Assembly (NCBI RefSeq): GCF_018604545.1
Contig: NZ_CP075896.1
Span: forward strand, 4,960,001-5,024,000
From: Streptomyces koelreuteriae
Lineage (GTDB): Bacteria > Actinomycetota > Actinomycetes > Streptomycetales > Streptomycetaceae
Length of the DNA: 64,000 bases
Direction of reading: 5' to 3'
Shown: positions 7,293-15,600 of the stretch, piece after piece
Layout of the letters: every line of letters starts with the position of its first letter
How positions within the stretch are numbered: position 1 is the stretch's first letter
Made by a program: the position numbers and the translations under genes
Notes under the pieces: model-generated
Databases searched by the model: none
What the model was told of the DNA's origin: nothing
Seen by the model: only the letters and a program-made list of their open reading frames with translations

Positions 7293-8230
7293 CCCGTGTC
7301 GCCGCCGTGGACTGCGGTACGAACTCCATCCGGCTCCTGGTCGCGGACGCCGACCCTGCCACCGGTGAGCTGGTCGACCTGGACCGCCGGATGACGATCG
7401 TGCGGCTCGGGCAGGGCGTCGACCGCACCGGCCGGCTCGCCCCCGAGGCGCTCCAGCGGACCTTCGCGGCGTGCCGCGAGTACGCCGGGATCATCAAGGA
7501 GCACGGGGCGGAGCGGCTGCGGTTCGTGGCGACCTCCGCCTCCCGGGACGCCGAGAACCGCGACGAGTTCGTGCGCGGCGTGCTGGACATCCTGGGCGTC
7601 GAGCCCGAGGTGATCTCCGGGGACCAGGAGGCCGAGTTCTCCTTCACCGGCGCCACCAAGGAGCTCGCCGGGGGAGACCACCTGCCCGAGCCCTACCTCG
7701 TCGTGGACATCGGCGGCGGCTCGACCGAGTTCGTCGTCGGCGACGACCATGTCCGGGCGGCGCGCTCGGTGGACATCGGCTGCGTCCGGATGACCGAGCG
7801 TCACCTGGTCCGGGGCGGCGTGGTGAGCGACCCGCCGTCCGAGGAGCAGATCACGGCGATGCGGGCGGACATCGAGGCCGCCCTCGACCTCGCCGAGGAG
7901 ACGGTCCCGCTGCGCGAGGCCCGCACGCTGGTGGGCCTCGCCGGGTCCGTGACGACCGTGTCGGCGATCGCGCAGGAGCTGCCCGAGTACGACCCGGCCG
8001 CCATCCACCACTCCCGTGTCTCCCACGACCGGGTCCGTGAGATCACCGAGTGGCTGCTGCGCTCCACGCACACCGAGCGCGCGGCCGTGCCGTCCATGCA
8101 CCCGGGCCGGGTCGACGTGATCGCGGCGGGGGCCCTCGTACTGCTGTCGATCATGGAGCGGATCGGCGCCGAGGAGGTCGTCGTGAGCGAGCACGACATC
8201 CTCGACGGCATCGCGTGGTCGGTCGCGTAG
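7289..8230 (+). CDS. ppx: Ppx/GppA-family exopolyphosphatase
   Basis: A 313-residue actin-fold (ASKHA) phosphatase. The phosphate-1 loop is DCGTNSIRLLV near the N-terminus and the second nucleotide-binding motif is VVDIGGGSTEFV near residue 145, with a later GLAGSVTTVSA. The family hydrolyses terminal phosphates of polyphosphate or pppGpp. This is the short, single-domain form usual in actinobacteria, about 310 residues against about 510 in E. coli Ppx. The GTG start overlaps the DUF501 stop. Two hairpins follow. Confidence 0.9.
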   Translation: MTRVAAVDCGTNSIRLLVADADPATGELVDLDRRMTIVRLGQGVDRTGRLAPEALQRTFAACREYAGIIKEHGAERLRFVATSASRDAENRDEFVRGVLDILGVEPEVISGDQEAEFSFTGATKELAGGDHLPEPYLVVDIGGGSTEFVVGDDHVRAARSVDIGCVRMTERHLVRGGVVSDPPSEEQITAMRADIEAALDLAEETVPLREARTLVGLAGSVTTVSAIAQELPEYDPAAIHHSRVSHDRVREITEWLLRSTHTERAAVPSMHPGRVDVIAAGALVLLSIMERIGAEEVVVSEHDILDGIAWSVA

Positions 8231-8268
8231 GCCGCTTCTGAGCAGGCATGGATCACGTTTGAGCGTGT

Positions 8269-8294
8269 CCGGGGGGCTCTGGTGAACCCCCCGG
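8269..8294 (+). terminator. Terminator after ppx
   Basis: CCGGGGGG (8269-8276) pairs with CCCCCCGG (8287-8294), 39 bp past the ppx stop. Confidence 0.65.
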
Positions 8295-8314
8295 CGACGG
8301 CTCGTCGGAAAAGT

Positions 8315-8332
8315 TCGTGAAGTTCTTCACAA
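8315..8332 (+). promoter_or_regulatory. Rex operator upstream of ndh
   Basis: TCGTGAAGTTCTTCACAA matches the Streptomyces Rex consensus TTGTGAA-N4-TTCACAA at 13 of 14 defined positions. Rex senses the NADH/NAD+ ratio and represses respiratory genes when NADH is low. A type II NADH dehydrogenase downstream is exactly the expected target. It lies 321 bp before the ndh start. Confidence 0.85.
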
Positions 8333-8359
8333 GGAATTCGGCCCGCGAGGGCGACAAGA

Positions 8360-8387
8360 AGGGCCCCGTTGACCCATCCGGGGCCCT
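8360..8387 (+). terminator. Hairpin between Rex operator and ndh
   Basis: AGGGCCCCG (8360-8368) pairs with CGGGGCCCT (8379-8387). RNA started near the Rex operator would have to cross this stem before reaching ndh, so it may be an attenuator or a second ppx terminator. Confidence 0.55.
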
Positions 8388-8396
8388 CAGGTGCCT

Positions 8397-8424
8397 TTGA
8401 ACGTGTTCAGAAGCATGGTATGGA
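8397..8424 (+). promoter_or_regulatory. Candidate ndh promoter 1
   Basis: TTGAAC (8397-8402) and TATGGA (8419-8424) with 16-bp spacing, just downstream of the hairpin at 8360-8387. Confidence 0.35.
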
Positions 8425-8507
8425 GATGCCGGGGAAGGAGCCCGGAGCGGGACTCCGGGGTGGCCTCACGGAGGCCCTTTCCGCCCAGAGAGGCAGCTCA
8501 CGCGGCA

Positions 8508-8536
8508 TTGACAACGGTCCGGGGTGCACAAAGGAT
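8508..8536 (+). promoter_or_regulatory. Candidate ndh promoter 2
   Basis: TTGACA (8508-8513, consensus) and AAGGAT (8531-8536) with 17-bp spacing. The start point would be near 8543, on the short palindrome TGTCACCATGACA, giving a leader of about 110 bases. Confidence 0.5.
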
Positions 8537-8652
8537 CCCGGTTGTCACCATGACATGGATCACGCGAGCCGCGGAGGATAACACACCCCCCTGCCAGAGC
8601 TTGTGAAGGGGCGCACGAGCCACCCCCCTGAGGCGGGTGGATACTCGATGGC

Positions 8653-10041
8653 ATGAGCACCACGGAGCGTCCCAGGATCCTCGTAGTAGGCGGTGGGTAC
8701 GTAGGCCTGTACGCAGCTCGGCGCATCCAGAAGAAGATGCGCTACGGAGAGGCGACCGTCACGGTCGTCGACCCCCGGTCGTACATGACCTACCAGCCCT
8801 TCCTCCCCGAAGCCGCCGCCGGCAACATCTCCCCGCGCCACGTCGTCGTCCCGCTGCGACGCGTGCTGCCCAAGGCGGAGGTTCTCACCGGCCGGGTCAC
8901 CACCATCGACCAGGACCGCAAGGTCGCCACGGTCTCCCCGCTGGTCGGCGAGGCCTACGAGCTGCCCTTCGACTACCTGGTGATCGCGCTCGGCGCGGTC
9001 TCCCGCACCTTCCCGATCCCCGGCCTCGCCGAGCAGGGCATCGGCATGAAGGGCGTCGAGGAGGCCATCGGTCTGCGCAACCACGTCCTCGAGCAGCTCG
9101 ACAAGGCCGACTCCACCACCGACGAGGAGATCCGCCGCAAGGCGCTCACCTTCGTCTTCGTGGGCGGCGGTTTCGCCGGTGCGGAGACCATCGGCGAGGT
9201 CGAGGACATGGCCCGCGACGCCGCGAAGTACTACAAGAACGTGTCCCGTGAGGACATGCGCTTCATCCTGGTCGACGCCGCCGACAAGATCCTCCCCGAG
9301 GTCGGTCCCAAGCTCGGCAAGTACGGCAAGGAGCACCTCGAGGGCCGCGGCGTCGAGGTCTACCTGTCCACCTCCATGGACTCCTGCGTCGACGGCCACG
9401 TCGTGCTGAAGAACGGCCTCGAGGTCGACTCCAGCACCATCGTCTGGACCGCCGGCGTCAAGCCCAACCCGGCCCTGTCCCGCTACGGCCTGCCGCTCGG
9501 CCCCCGCGGTCACGTCGACTGCGAGCCGACGCTCCAGGTCAAGGGCACCGACTACATCTGGGCCGCCGGCGACAACGCCCAGGTCCCGGACCTCGTCGGC
9601 CGCAAGGCGGGCAACGAGAACGCCTGGTGCCCGCCGAACGCCCAGCACGCGCTGCGCCAGGCCCGGGTCCTCGGCGACAACGTGGTCTCCGGCATGCGGG
9701 GCTTCCCGCAGAAGGACTACGCCCACGCCAACAAGGGCGCGGTGGCCGGTCTCGGCCTCCACAAGGGCGTCGCGATGATCGTCATGGGCAAGATGAAGAT
9801 CAAGCTCAAGGGCCGTCTCGCCTGGTACATGCACCGCGGCTACCACGGTCTGGCGATGCCGACCTGGAACCGCAAGATCCGCGTCTTCGCCGACTGGACC
9901 CTGGCGATGTTCCTCAAGCGCGAGGTCGTCTCCCTCGGTGCGATGGAGACGCCGCGCGAGGAGTTCTACGAGGCCGCCAAGCCGGCCCCGGTCGCCGCCG
10001 CGCCGAAGGAGAAGACCGAGGAGAAGGCCAAGGCCTCCTGA
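8653..10041 (+). CDS. ndh: Type II NADH dehydrogenase (NDH-2)
   Basis: A 462-residue flavoprotein oxidoreductase with an N-terminal FAD-binding Rossmann motif (ILVVGGGYVGLYAARR) and a second NADH-binding motif (FVFVGGGFAGAET) near residue 172. An AAGDNAQVPD-type FAD segment is present in the expected place. NDH-2 passes electrons from NADH to menaquinone at the membrane without pumping protons. The C-terminal region carries amphipathic segments for peripheral membrane attachment and ends in a Lys/Glu/Ala-rich tail. The Rex operator upstream ties expression to redox poise. The gene is monocistronic, closed by a strong terminator. Confidence 0.93.
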   Translation: MSTTERPRILVVGGGYVGLYAARRIQKKMRYGEATVTVVDPRSYMTYQPFLPEAAAGNISPRHVVVPLRRVLPKAEVLTGRVTTIDQDRKVATVSPLVGEAYELPFDYLVIALGAVSRTFPIPGLAEQGIGMKGVEEAIGLRNHVLEQLDKADSTTDEEIRRKALTFVFVGGGFAGAETIGEVEDMARDAAKYYKNVSREDMRFILVDAADKILPEVGPKLGKYGKEHLEGRGVEVYLSTSMDSCVDGHVVLKNGLEVDSSTIVWTAGVKPNPALSRYGLPLGPRGHVDCEPTLQVKGTDYIWAAGDNAQVPDLVGRKAGNENAWCPPNAQHALRQARVLGDNVVSGMRGFPQKDYAHANKGAVAGLGLHKGVAMIVMGKMKIKLKGRLAWYMHRGYHGLAMPTWNRKIRVFADWTLAMFLKREVVSLGAMETPREEFYEAAKPAPVAAAPKEKTEEKAKAS

Positions 10042-10064
10042 CCCTCCCCCGGTCACCCGCCTGA

Positions 10065-10104
10065 CGAAGGACCTCCCGCCATCCGTGGTGCGGGAGGTCC
10101 TTCG
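10065..10104 (+). terminator. Terminator after ndh
   Basis: A perfect 15-bp stem (10065-10079 with 10090-10104, arm CGAAGGACCTCCCGC) and a 10-base loop, 24 bp past the stop. Confidence 0.85.
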
Positions 10105-10247
10105 GCGTTGTACGGCAGCCCACCCGCCGGGTGGGCGAAGTGGCGGCTTTGCTCAGAGATGACGCGTGCCGGGGACTGCGGTGGGGCCCCGCAGGTGTTT
10201 ACGTGGTGTCGGACATTCCGGGATTCCCCGTCACGGAGGTGTACACC

Positions 10248-11549
10248 ATGGCAGACGCCGCGCTGCGGCTGCAGGGCCTCTTCGCACAGTTGCTGGGAGC
10301 ACCGCCCCCGGTGCGCATCCGCGCCTGGGACGGTTCGCAGGCGGGCCCGCCGGGCGCGCCCACCCTGGTCGTACACCACCGCCGCGCCCTGCGCCGCCTG
10401 CTGTGGAAGCCGGGCGAACTGGGTCTGGCCCGCGCCTGGGTGGCGGGTGACCTGGACATCGAGGGCGACCTCTACACCGCCCTCGACCTGCTCGCCGGTG
10501 ACATCTGGGAGCGCGGCGAGGACGCCCGCACCCTCACCCAGGCCCTGCGCGACCCCGAGGTCCGCTCCGCGGTCCGGGGCCTCGTCAGGCTCGCCGGGTC
10601 CCCGCTGCCGCCCGCCCCGCCTCCCGAGGAGGCCCGGGCCCCCCGCCGCCACCTGCACACCAAGCGCAGCGACAGACGCGCCATCAGCCACCACTACGAC
10701 GTCGGCAACGACTTCTACGAGATCGTCCTCGGCCCGTCCATGGTGTACTCCTGCGCCTACTGGGACAGCCCCGACAGCCCGGACGCCACCCTCGAACAGG
10801 CCCAGCGGGACAAGCTCGAACTCGTCTGCCGCAAGCTCGGCCTGAGACCCGGTCAGCGGCTGCTCGACGTCGGCTGCGGCTGGGGCTCCATGGCCATCCA
10901 CGCCGCCCGCGAGCACGGCGTGAGCGTCGTCGGCGTCACGCTCTCGCAGGAGCAGGCCGCCTACGCCCGCAAGCGCGTCGCGGAAGAGGGCCTCACCGAC
11001 CGGATCGAGATCCGCGTCCAGGACTACCGCGACGTCCGCGACGGGCCGTACGACGCGATCTCCTCCATCGGCATGGCCGAACACGTCGGCGCCGAACGGT
11101 ACCTGGAGTACGCCGACGGCCTGTACGACCTGCTCAAGCCCGGCGGACGGCTCCTGAACCACCAGATCGCCCGCCGCCCGCAGCGGGACGAGACGACGTA
11201 CGAGGTCGACGCGTTCATCGACTCCTACGTCTTCCCCGGCGGTGAACTCCAGCCCGTCGGCGTCACCGTCACCCAGCTGGAGCGCGCCGGGTTCGAGGTG
11301 CGCGACGTCGAGTCGATCCGCGAGCACTACGCCCTCACGCTGCGCCGGTGGGTCACCCGCCTGGAGGCCGACTGGACGCGTGCCGTCCGGCTCACCGGGC
11401 CCGGCCGCGCCCGCGTCTGGCGCCTGTACATGGCCGCCTGCGCGGTCGCCTTCGAGCGCAACCGCATCGGCGTCAACCAGGTCCTGGCCGTGCGGGCCCC
11501 CGCATCAGGGGAGTCGGGCATGCCCCTGCGCGCCCGCACCTGGAACTGA
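10248..11549 (+). CDS. cfa: Cyclopropane-fatty-acyl-phospholipid synthase family methyltransferase
   Basis: The ATG at 10248 has a good GGAGG eight bases upstream; an in-frame upstream extension lacks one. The 433-residue protein has an N-terminal Cfa region and a C-terminal SAM-dependent methyltransferase fold. Motif I is LDVGCGWGS at about 206-214. Family signatures include SHHYDVGNDFY, MVYSCAYW and SIGMAEHVG. Members add a methylene group across double bonds of phospholipid acyl chains, or methyl groups in branched variants. The substrate here is not determinable. It converges on the ABC permease gene, separated by a bidirectional hairpin. Confidence 0.88.
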   Translation: MADAALRLQGLFAQLLGAPPPVRIRAWDGSQAGPPGAPTLVVHHRRALRRLLWKPGELGLARAWVAGDLDIEGDLYTALDLLAGDIWERGEDARTLTQALRDPEVRSAVRGLVRLAGSPLPPAPPPEEARAPRRHLHTKRSDRRAISHHYDVGNDFYEIVLGPSMVYSCAYWDSPDSPDATLEQAQRDKLELVCRKLGLRPGQRLLDVGCGWGSMAIHAAREHGVSVVGVTLSQEQAAYARKRVAEEGLTDRIEIRVQDYRDVRDGPYDAISSIGMAEHVGAERYLEYADGLYDLLKPGGRLLNHQIARRPQRDETTYEVDAFIDSYVFPGGELQPVGVTVTQLERAGFEVRDVESIREHYALTLRRWVTRLEADWTRAVRLTGPGRARVWRLYMAACAVAFERNRIGVNQVLAVRAPASGESGMPLRARTWN

Positions 11550-11607
11550 CACGGCGAAGGCCCCCTCTCCCACCGGTGGGAAAGGGGGCCTTCGGGCCTT
11601 CGCCGTG
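11550..11607. terminator. Bidirectional terminator between cfa and ABC permease
   Basis: An outer arm CACGGCGAAGGCC (11550-11562) pairs with 11595-11607. An alternative inner stem pairs GAAGGCCCCCT with AGGGGGCCTTC (ending 11593). The two share bases, so either fold can form. It sits between convergent stops. Confidence 0.75.
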
Positions 11608-11611
11608 CCCG

Positions 11612-14143
11612 CTACTCCGCCTTGATCGCTTCCAGCATGTTCAGCCGGGCCGCCCGCCGGGCCGGCCACAGCGCCGCGAGGACACCCACCGTCGCGGCCA
11701 GCAGCAGGAAGACACCCATCCGCGCCCAGGGCAGGACCAGCGCGTAGGTCGGCATCTTGGAGGCCAGCAGCTCACCGGCCGCCCAGCCGAAGAACACGCC
11801 CAGGCCGATGCCCAGCACCCCGCCGAACAGCGAGATCACCAGGGACTCCATGCGGACCATCCGCTTGATGCCCTTGCGGTCCAGGCCGATCGCCCGGAGC
11901 ATGCCGATCTCCTGGGAGCGTTCGAAGACCGACATGGCCAGGGTGTTGATGACCCCGAGGACCGCCACGATCACGGCCATGGCGAGCAGTCCGTAGAGCA
12001 TGTTCAGCATCAGCGTGAACATCTTCGCGATCTCGTTGGAGATGTCCTGCTTGTCCTGGACCTTGATCGCCGGGTTGTTGTCGAGGGCCTTCTCCAGCTT
12101 GTCCTGCGCCGCGCCGGACGGGCCGCCGGAGGTCTTCGCCATGACCTTCATGACGTACGGGTCGGACGTGTGCGGCGCGAGCGCCGACTGGTCGAGCAGG
12201 ATGCCGCTGAGGTACTCGTTGCCCTCGTAGGTACCGGCGACGGTGAACCGCTGCTTCTTGCCGTCCTCGAAGGCGACGCTGAAGCTCGAACCGGCCTTCC
12301 AGTGGTTCGCCTCGGCGGTCGTGGTGTCCACGACGACCTGGGAACCGCCCACCTTGAACGAACCGTCGTCGACCTTCGGGCCCGCCAGCTCGCCGATCGC
12401 GGCGCCGTTGACGCCGGTCAGATACTCGTCGGTCTTGCCGTCGACACGGGCGACCGCGTTGGTCAGCGCGCTCGTGGCGGTGACGCCGTCGGTCTGCCGC
12501 AGCTTCTTCTCGACGTCCGGGGAGAGCGGGTTGCCGTTCGCCATGGACACCACGTAGTCCGCCTTGATCGCGGACGCCGCCATCTTGTCGATGGCCTGCT
12601 GGAGGCTGCCCGCCGTCACCGTCATACCGGTGATCAGGGTCAGGCCGATCATCAGCGCCGAGGCGGTGGCCGCCGTACGGCGCGGGTTGCGCACCGAGTT
12701 CTGCCGGGCCAGCTTGCCGGAGACACCGAAGGCGCGCAGCACCGGCGCCGCCGCGGCGATCAGCGGCCGGGACAGCAGCGGGGTCAGGATGAACACGCCG
12801 ATGATCAGCAGCACCGCGCCGAAGCCCATGGGCATCTGGCCGTCCGAGCCGTCCATGGTCGTGGCCATCAGGACCACCGCGACGCCCGCGGCCGAGAACA
12901 GGGTGCCCAGGGTGTTGCGCAGCACCAGCGACTTGGTCGTGGCCGTGGCGTGGACGCTGCTCATGGCCGCGACCGGCGGGATCTTCGCGGCCCGGCGGCC
13001 CGGCAGCCATGCCGCCAGCATGGTCACCAGGATGCCGACGGCGAACGCGACGGCGATCGTGGCCGGCTCGATGACCAGCGGGCCGTCGGGCACGGTCGCG
13101 CCGAACGAGCCCATCAGGGAGCGCATTCCGGCCCCGATGCCGATGCCCGCGACCAGACCGGTCACGGCGGCGACCGCCCCGACCACGAACGCCTCGATCA
13201 GCACCGACCGCGTCACCTGCCGGCGCGAGGCACCGACCGCCCGCATCAGCGCCAGCTCCTTGGTGCGCTGGGCGACCAGCATGGTGAAGGTGTTGGCGAT
13301 GATGAAGGTGCCGACGAACAGGGCGATGCCGGCGAAGACCAGCAGGGCCGTCTGCATGCCGCTCATCGACTGGGAGATGGTCTCGGCCTGGTCGTCGGCC
13401 AGCTGCTTGCCCGTGGTGGTCTGGACGGTGCCCTCGGGCAGTGCCTTGTCCAGCTCCGCCTTGAGCGCGGTCTGCGAGACGCCCGGCTTCGCCGTGACGT
13501 CGATCTGGTCGTAGACGCCCGCCTTGCCGAACTGCTTCTGCGCGGTCGCCGTGTCGAACAGGGTCAGGGAGCCGCCGGCCGCGACATTGCCGTCGTCGGT
13601 GGTGAAGATGCCGGCGATCTTCGGGGTCAGGACCGGCCCGTCGACCGACATGCGTACGGTGTCGCCGACCTCGTACCCGGCGCGCTTCGCCGTCTCGGAG
13701 TCGATGAGGATCTCGCCCGGGCCCTTGGGCGCGTGTCCGCTCGTCAGGGGGTAACGGGGGTCCTTGTCCCCCCAGTAGTTGCCGCCCTGCGACTGGAAGC
13801 CCTCGCCGATCAGCTTGCCGTCCTTGTCGGCGATGGCCGTGAAGCCCTGCACGACGCCGATGGCGGACGCGGCGCCGGGAACGCGCTCGCTCTTGTCGAG
13901 CACGGCCCGGTCCAGGTCGTGGACCTTGCCGACCCGGTCGCCCTCGGATTCCTGGTAGTCCGAGGTCACGGCGACGTCGACCCGGTCGAAGCCCTTGGCG
14001 GAGCTCTTCTGGAACGCGTCGGAGATGGTGTTGGTGAAGACCAGGGTCCCCGACACGAAGGCCACGCCGAGCATCACGGCGAGCACGGTCATCAGGAGCC
14101 GGGCCTTGTGCGCGAGCACATTGCGCAAGGCGGTACGGAACAT
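11612..14143 (-). CDS. ABC transporter permease, MacB/FtsX type with two FtsX domains
   Basis: An 843-residue membrane protein with an N-terminal transmembrane helix (MLGVAFVSGTLVFTNTI region) and a large extracytoplasmic MacB-like domain. A central block of helices carries an FtsX core (TMLVAQRTKELALMRAVGAS). A second periplasmic-type domain and a C-terminal FtsX domain follow (MSVFERSQEIGMLRAIGLD). This mechanotransmission type exports peptides or antibiotics or moves envelope lipids and lipoproteins. It is partnered with the ATPase gene 38 bp upstream. I recall the S. coelicolor counterpart responding to cell-wall antibiotics. The start is ATG with a weak AGAAGAA upstream. Confidence 0.92.
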   Translation of the reverse strand: MFRTALRNVLAHKARLLMTVLAVMLGVAFVSGTLVFTNTISDAFQKSSAKGFDRVDVAVTSDYQESEGDRVGKVHDLDRAVLDKSERVPGAASAIGVVQGFTAIADKDGKLIGEGFQSQGGNYWGDKDPRYPLTSGHAPKGPGEILIDSETAKRAGYEVGDTVRMSVDGPVLTPKIAGIFTTDDGNVAAGGSLTLFDTATAQKQFGKAGVYDQIDVTAKPGVSQTALKAELDKALPEGTVQTTTGKQLADDQAETISQSMSGMQTALLVFAGIALFVGTFIIANTFTMLVAQRTKELALMRAVGASRRQVTRSVLIEAFVVGAVAAVTGLVAGIGIGAGMRSLMGSFGATVPDGPLVIEPATIAVAFAVGILVTMLAAWLPGRRAAKIPPVAAMSSVHATATTKSLVLRNTLGTLFSAAGVAVVLMATTMDGSDGQMPMGFGAVLLIIGVFILTPLLSRPLIAAAAPVLRAFGVSGKLARQNSVRNPRRTAATASALMIGLTLITGMTVTAGSLQQAIDKMAASAIKADYVVSMANGNPLSPDVEKKLRQTDGVTATSALTNAVARVDGKTDEYLTGVNGAAIGELAGPKVDDGSFKVGGSQVVVDTTTAEANHWKAGSSFSVAFEDGKKQRFTVAGTYEGNEYLSGILLDQSALAPHTSDPYVMKVMAKTSGGPSGAAQDKLEKALDNNPAIKVQDKQDISNEIAKMFTLMLNMLYGLLAMAVIVAVLGVINTLAMSVFERSQEIGMLRAIGLDRKGIKRMVRMESLVISLFGGVLGIGLGVFFGWAAGELLASKMPTYALVLPWARMGVFLLLAATVGVLAALWPARRAARLNMLEAIKAE

Positions 14144-14181
14144 GGGTTCTTCTTCTCAGTCCTGTCGGTCCTGACGGGGGA

Positions 14182-14952
14182 TCAGCTGGTGCGGCCCTTG
14201 GCGTCGAACGCCTTCATCCGGTCGAGCACCGAGTCGGCCGTCGGGCCGTGCATCTCGTCCACGATCCGGCCGTCCGCGAGGAAGACGACCCGGTCCGCGT
14301 AGGCCGCGGCCACCGGGTCGTGCGTCACCATCACCACCGTCTGGCCCAGCTCCCGCACGGAGTTGCGCAGGAAGCCCAGCACCTCGGCGCCGGAGCGCGA
14401 GTCGAGGTTTCCGGTGGGCTCGTCACCGAAGATGATCTCGGGCTTGGAGGCCAGCGCCCGCGCCACGGCGACGCGCTGCTGCTGACCGCCCGACAGCTGC
14501 GAGGGCCGGTGGCCCAGCCGGTCCGCCAGGCCGACCATGCGGATGACGGAGTCCAGCCACTGCTTGTCCGGCTTGCGGCCCGCGATGTCCATCGGGAGGG
14601 TGATGTTCTCCAGGGCCGTCAGGGTCGGCAGCAGGTTGAACGCCTGGAAGATGAAGCCGATCTTGTCCCGGCGCAGCTTGGTGAGCTGCTTGTCCTTCAG
14701 GGAGCCGAGCTCGGTGTCGCCGATGCGCACGGACCCGGAGGAGAAGGAGTCGAGACCGGCCACACAGTGCATCAGGGTCGACTTGCCGGAGCCGGAGGGG
14801 CCCATGATCGCGGTGAACTCGGCCTGCCGGAAGTCGGCGGAGACCCGGTCCAGGGCGACCACCTGGGTCTCACCCTGCCCGTAGATCTTCGAGAGATCCG
14901 TGGCGCGCGCGGCCACGGCGGTGGCCCGGTCGGCGAGGGAAGAGGTGGTCAC
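14182..14952 (-). CDS. ABC transporter ATP-binding protein, MacB/LolD type
   Basis: A 256-residue ATPase. Walker A is GPSGSGKST at 51-59, followed by the Q-loop FQAFNLLPTLTALEN, signature LSGGQQQRVAVARAL, Walker B IIFGDEPTGNLDSR and switch His in VMVTHDP. The LLPTLTALEN and EPTGNLDSR wording is characteristic of the LolD/MacB/FtsE branch. The GTG start at 14952 is set by AGGAG eight to nine bases upstream on this strand. It forms a two-gene operon with the FtsX-type permease. Confidence 0.94.
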   Translation of the reverse strand: MTTSSLADRATAVAARATDLSKIYGQGETQVVALDRVSADFRQAEFTAIMGPSGSGKSTLMHCVAGLDSFSSGSVRIGDTELGSLKDKQLTKLRRDKIGFIFQAFNLLPTLTALENITLPMDIAGRKPDKQWLDSVIRMVGLADRLGHRPSQLSGGQQQRVAVARALASKPEIIFGDEPTGNLDSRSGAEVLGFLRNSVRELGQTVVMVTHDPVAAAYADRVVFLADGRIVDEMHGPTADSVLDRMKAFDAKGRTS

Positions 14953-15369
14953 GGGATGGCACTCCTGTCGGACGGTGATGCGGTCAGGGGGATGTGATCC
15001 ATCGTCCGGGTCCCCCGCCGCCGTGTAGTCACCCGCAGTTCCCGTTCCGAGGGCCGACTTCGGTCTGACCAGGAGCGGCGGTGTCATACCTGGGGATGAC
15101 GAACGCCCCTGAGCGGCCCCGGTGTCGGGAACCCGAGAGGCCCTGATGTCGAGAACAGGTGGAGTGCCCTCGTTCGGGCGGTGAAATTCCGTCATTCCGT
15201 ATGCGGCGCCCACCGCCGCACGGAAGGCTATTGGCAAGTGCGGATGGCGCGTTCCGGGTGCTGATGCACCCTCAGACGTCAATAAAATAAGACAACATCG
15301 GTCCGTGCTTCCGCTGTTCGGGGGATCCGTCCCGATAGTCTCGGAACCTCGACGCGGAGCCCATGGCCT
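14953..15369. other. 417-bp intergenic region between ABC exporter and bldA
   Basis: No convincing gene. It must contain the leftward exporter promoter, which I could not place, and the rightward bldA promoter. A small perfect hairpin GGGTGC-TGAT-GCACCC lies at 15256-15271, next to an unusually A/T-rich stretch (15279-15297). Confidence 0.5.
15314..15341 (+). promoter_or_regulatory. bldA promoter
   Basis: TAGTCT (15336-15341) is a good -10; CTGTTC (15314-15319), 16 bp upstream, is a weak -35. RNA would start about 20 bases before the mature tRNA. Confidence 0.45.
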
Positions 15370-15453
15370 GCCCGGATGGTGGAATGCAGACACGGCGAGC
15401 TTAAACCTCGCTGCCCCTTCGCGGGCGTGCCGGTTCGAGTCCGGCTCCGGGCA
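15370..15453 (+). tRNA. bldA: tRNA-Leu(UAA), the developmental tRNA BldA
   Basis: A complete class II tRNA. The acceptor arm GCCCGGA (15370-15376) pairs with TCCGGGC (15446-15452), with discriminator A at 15453. The anticodon stem GCGAG/CTCGC encloses the loop CTTAAAC, giving anticodon TAA at 15402-15404. A long variable arm follows, then the T arm GCCGG-TTCGAGT-CCGGC. CCA is not fully encoded. This tRNA reads UUA, the rarest codon in Streptomyces; loss of bldA blocks aerial growth and many antibiotics because TTA codons sit in regulatory genes. Adjacency to pobA agrees with S. coelicolor. Confidence 0.97.
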
Positions 15454-15487
15454 CCTTCCGACTCCTGCATGGTTCATTGAAGACTTC

Positions 15488-15520
15488 ACGGCATGCCCGT
15501 TGACAGCGGGCGCATGCCGT
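15488..15520 (+). terminator. Terminator after bldA
   Basis: ACGGCATGC (15488-15496) pairs with GCATGCCGT (15512-15520), extended by CCCG/CGGG with one bulge. It lies 34 bp after the tRNA. Confidence 0.65.
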
Positions 15521-15542
15521 CGGAAACTCACATCCGACAGTA

Positions 15543-15558
15543 GTGAAATATTTTTCAC
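15543..15558 (+). promoter_or_regulatory. Operator-like palindrome before pobA
   Basis: GTGAAA-TATT-TTTCAC is a perfect 6-4-6 palindrome in an A/T-rich patch 43 bp before the pobA start. It sits where a repressor or effector-dependent activator of 4-hydroxybenzoate catabolism would bind. No pobR gene is in the window. Confidence 0.5.
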
Positions 15559-15600
15559 CACGCGAACAAGCCTCCGTGAACCTGAGAGAGAAGGTGCCCG

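Larger units (their letters stand above)
8231..8652 (+). other. 422-bp intergenic region between ppx and ndh
   Basis: No gene is seen here. It holds, in order, a hairpin (8269-8294), a Rex operator (8315-8332), a second hairpin (8360-8387) and two promoter-like pairs (8397-8424 and 8508-8536). A short palindrome TGTCA-CCA-TGACA lies at 8543-8555. The layout suggests ndh is under layered transcriptional control. Confidence 0.6.

Noticed and set aside
11348..14302. 984-codon open frame opposite the ABC permease gene
   Set aside because: Same cause: the permease on the other strand has clear FtsX motifs, whereas this translation is His/Arg/Gly-rich and unlike any family.
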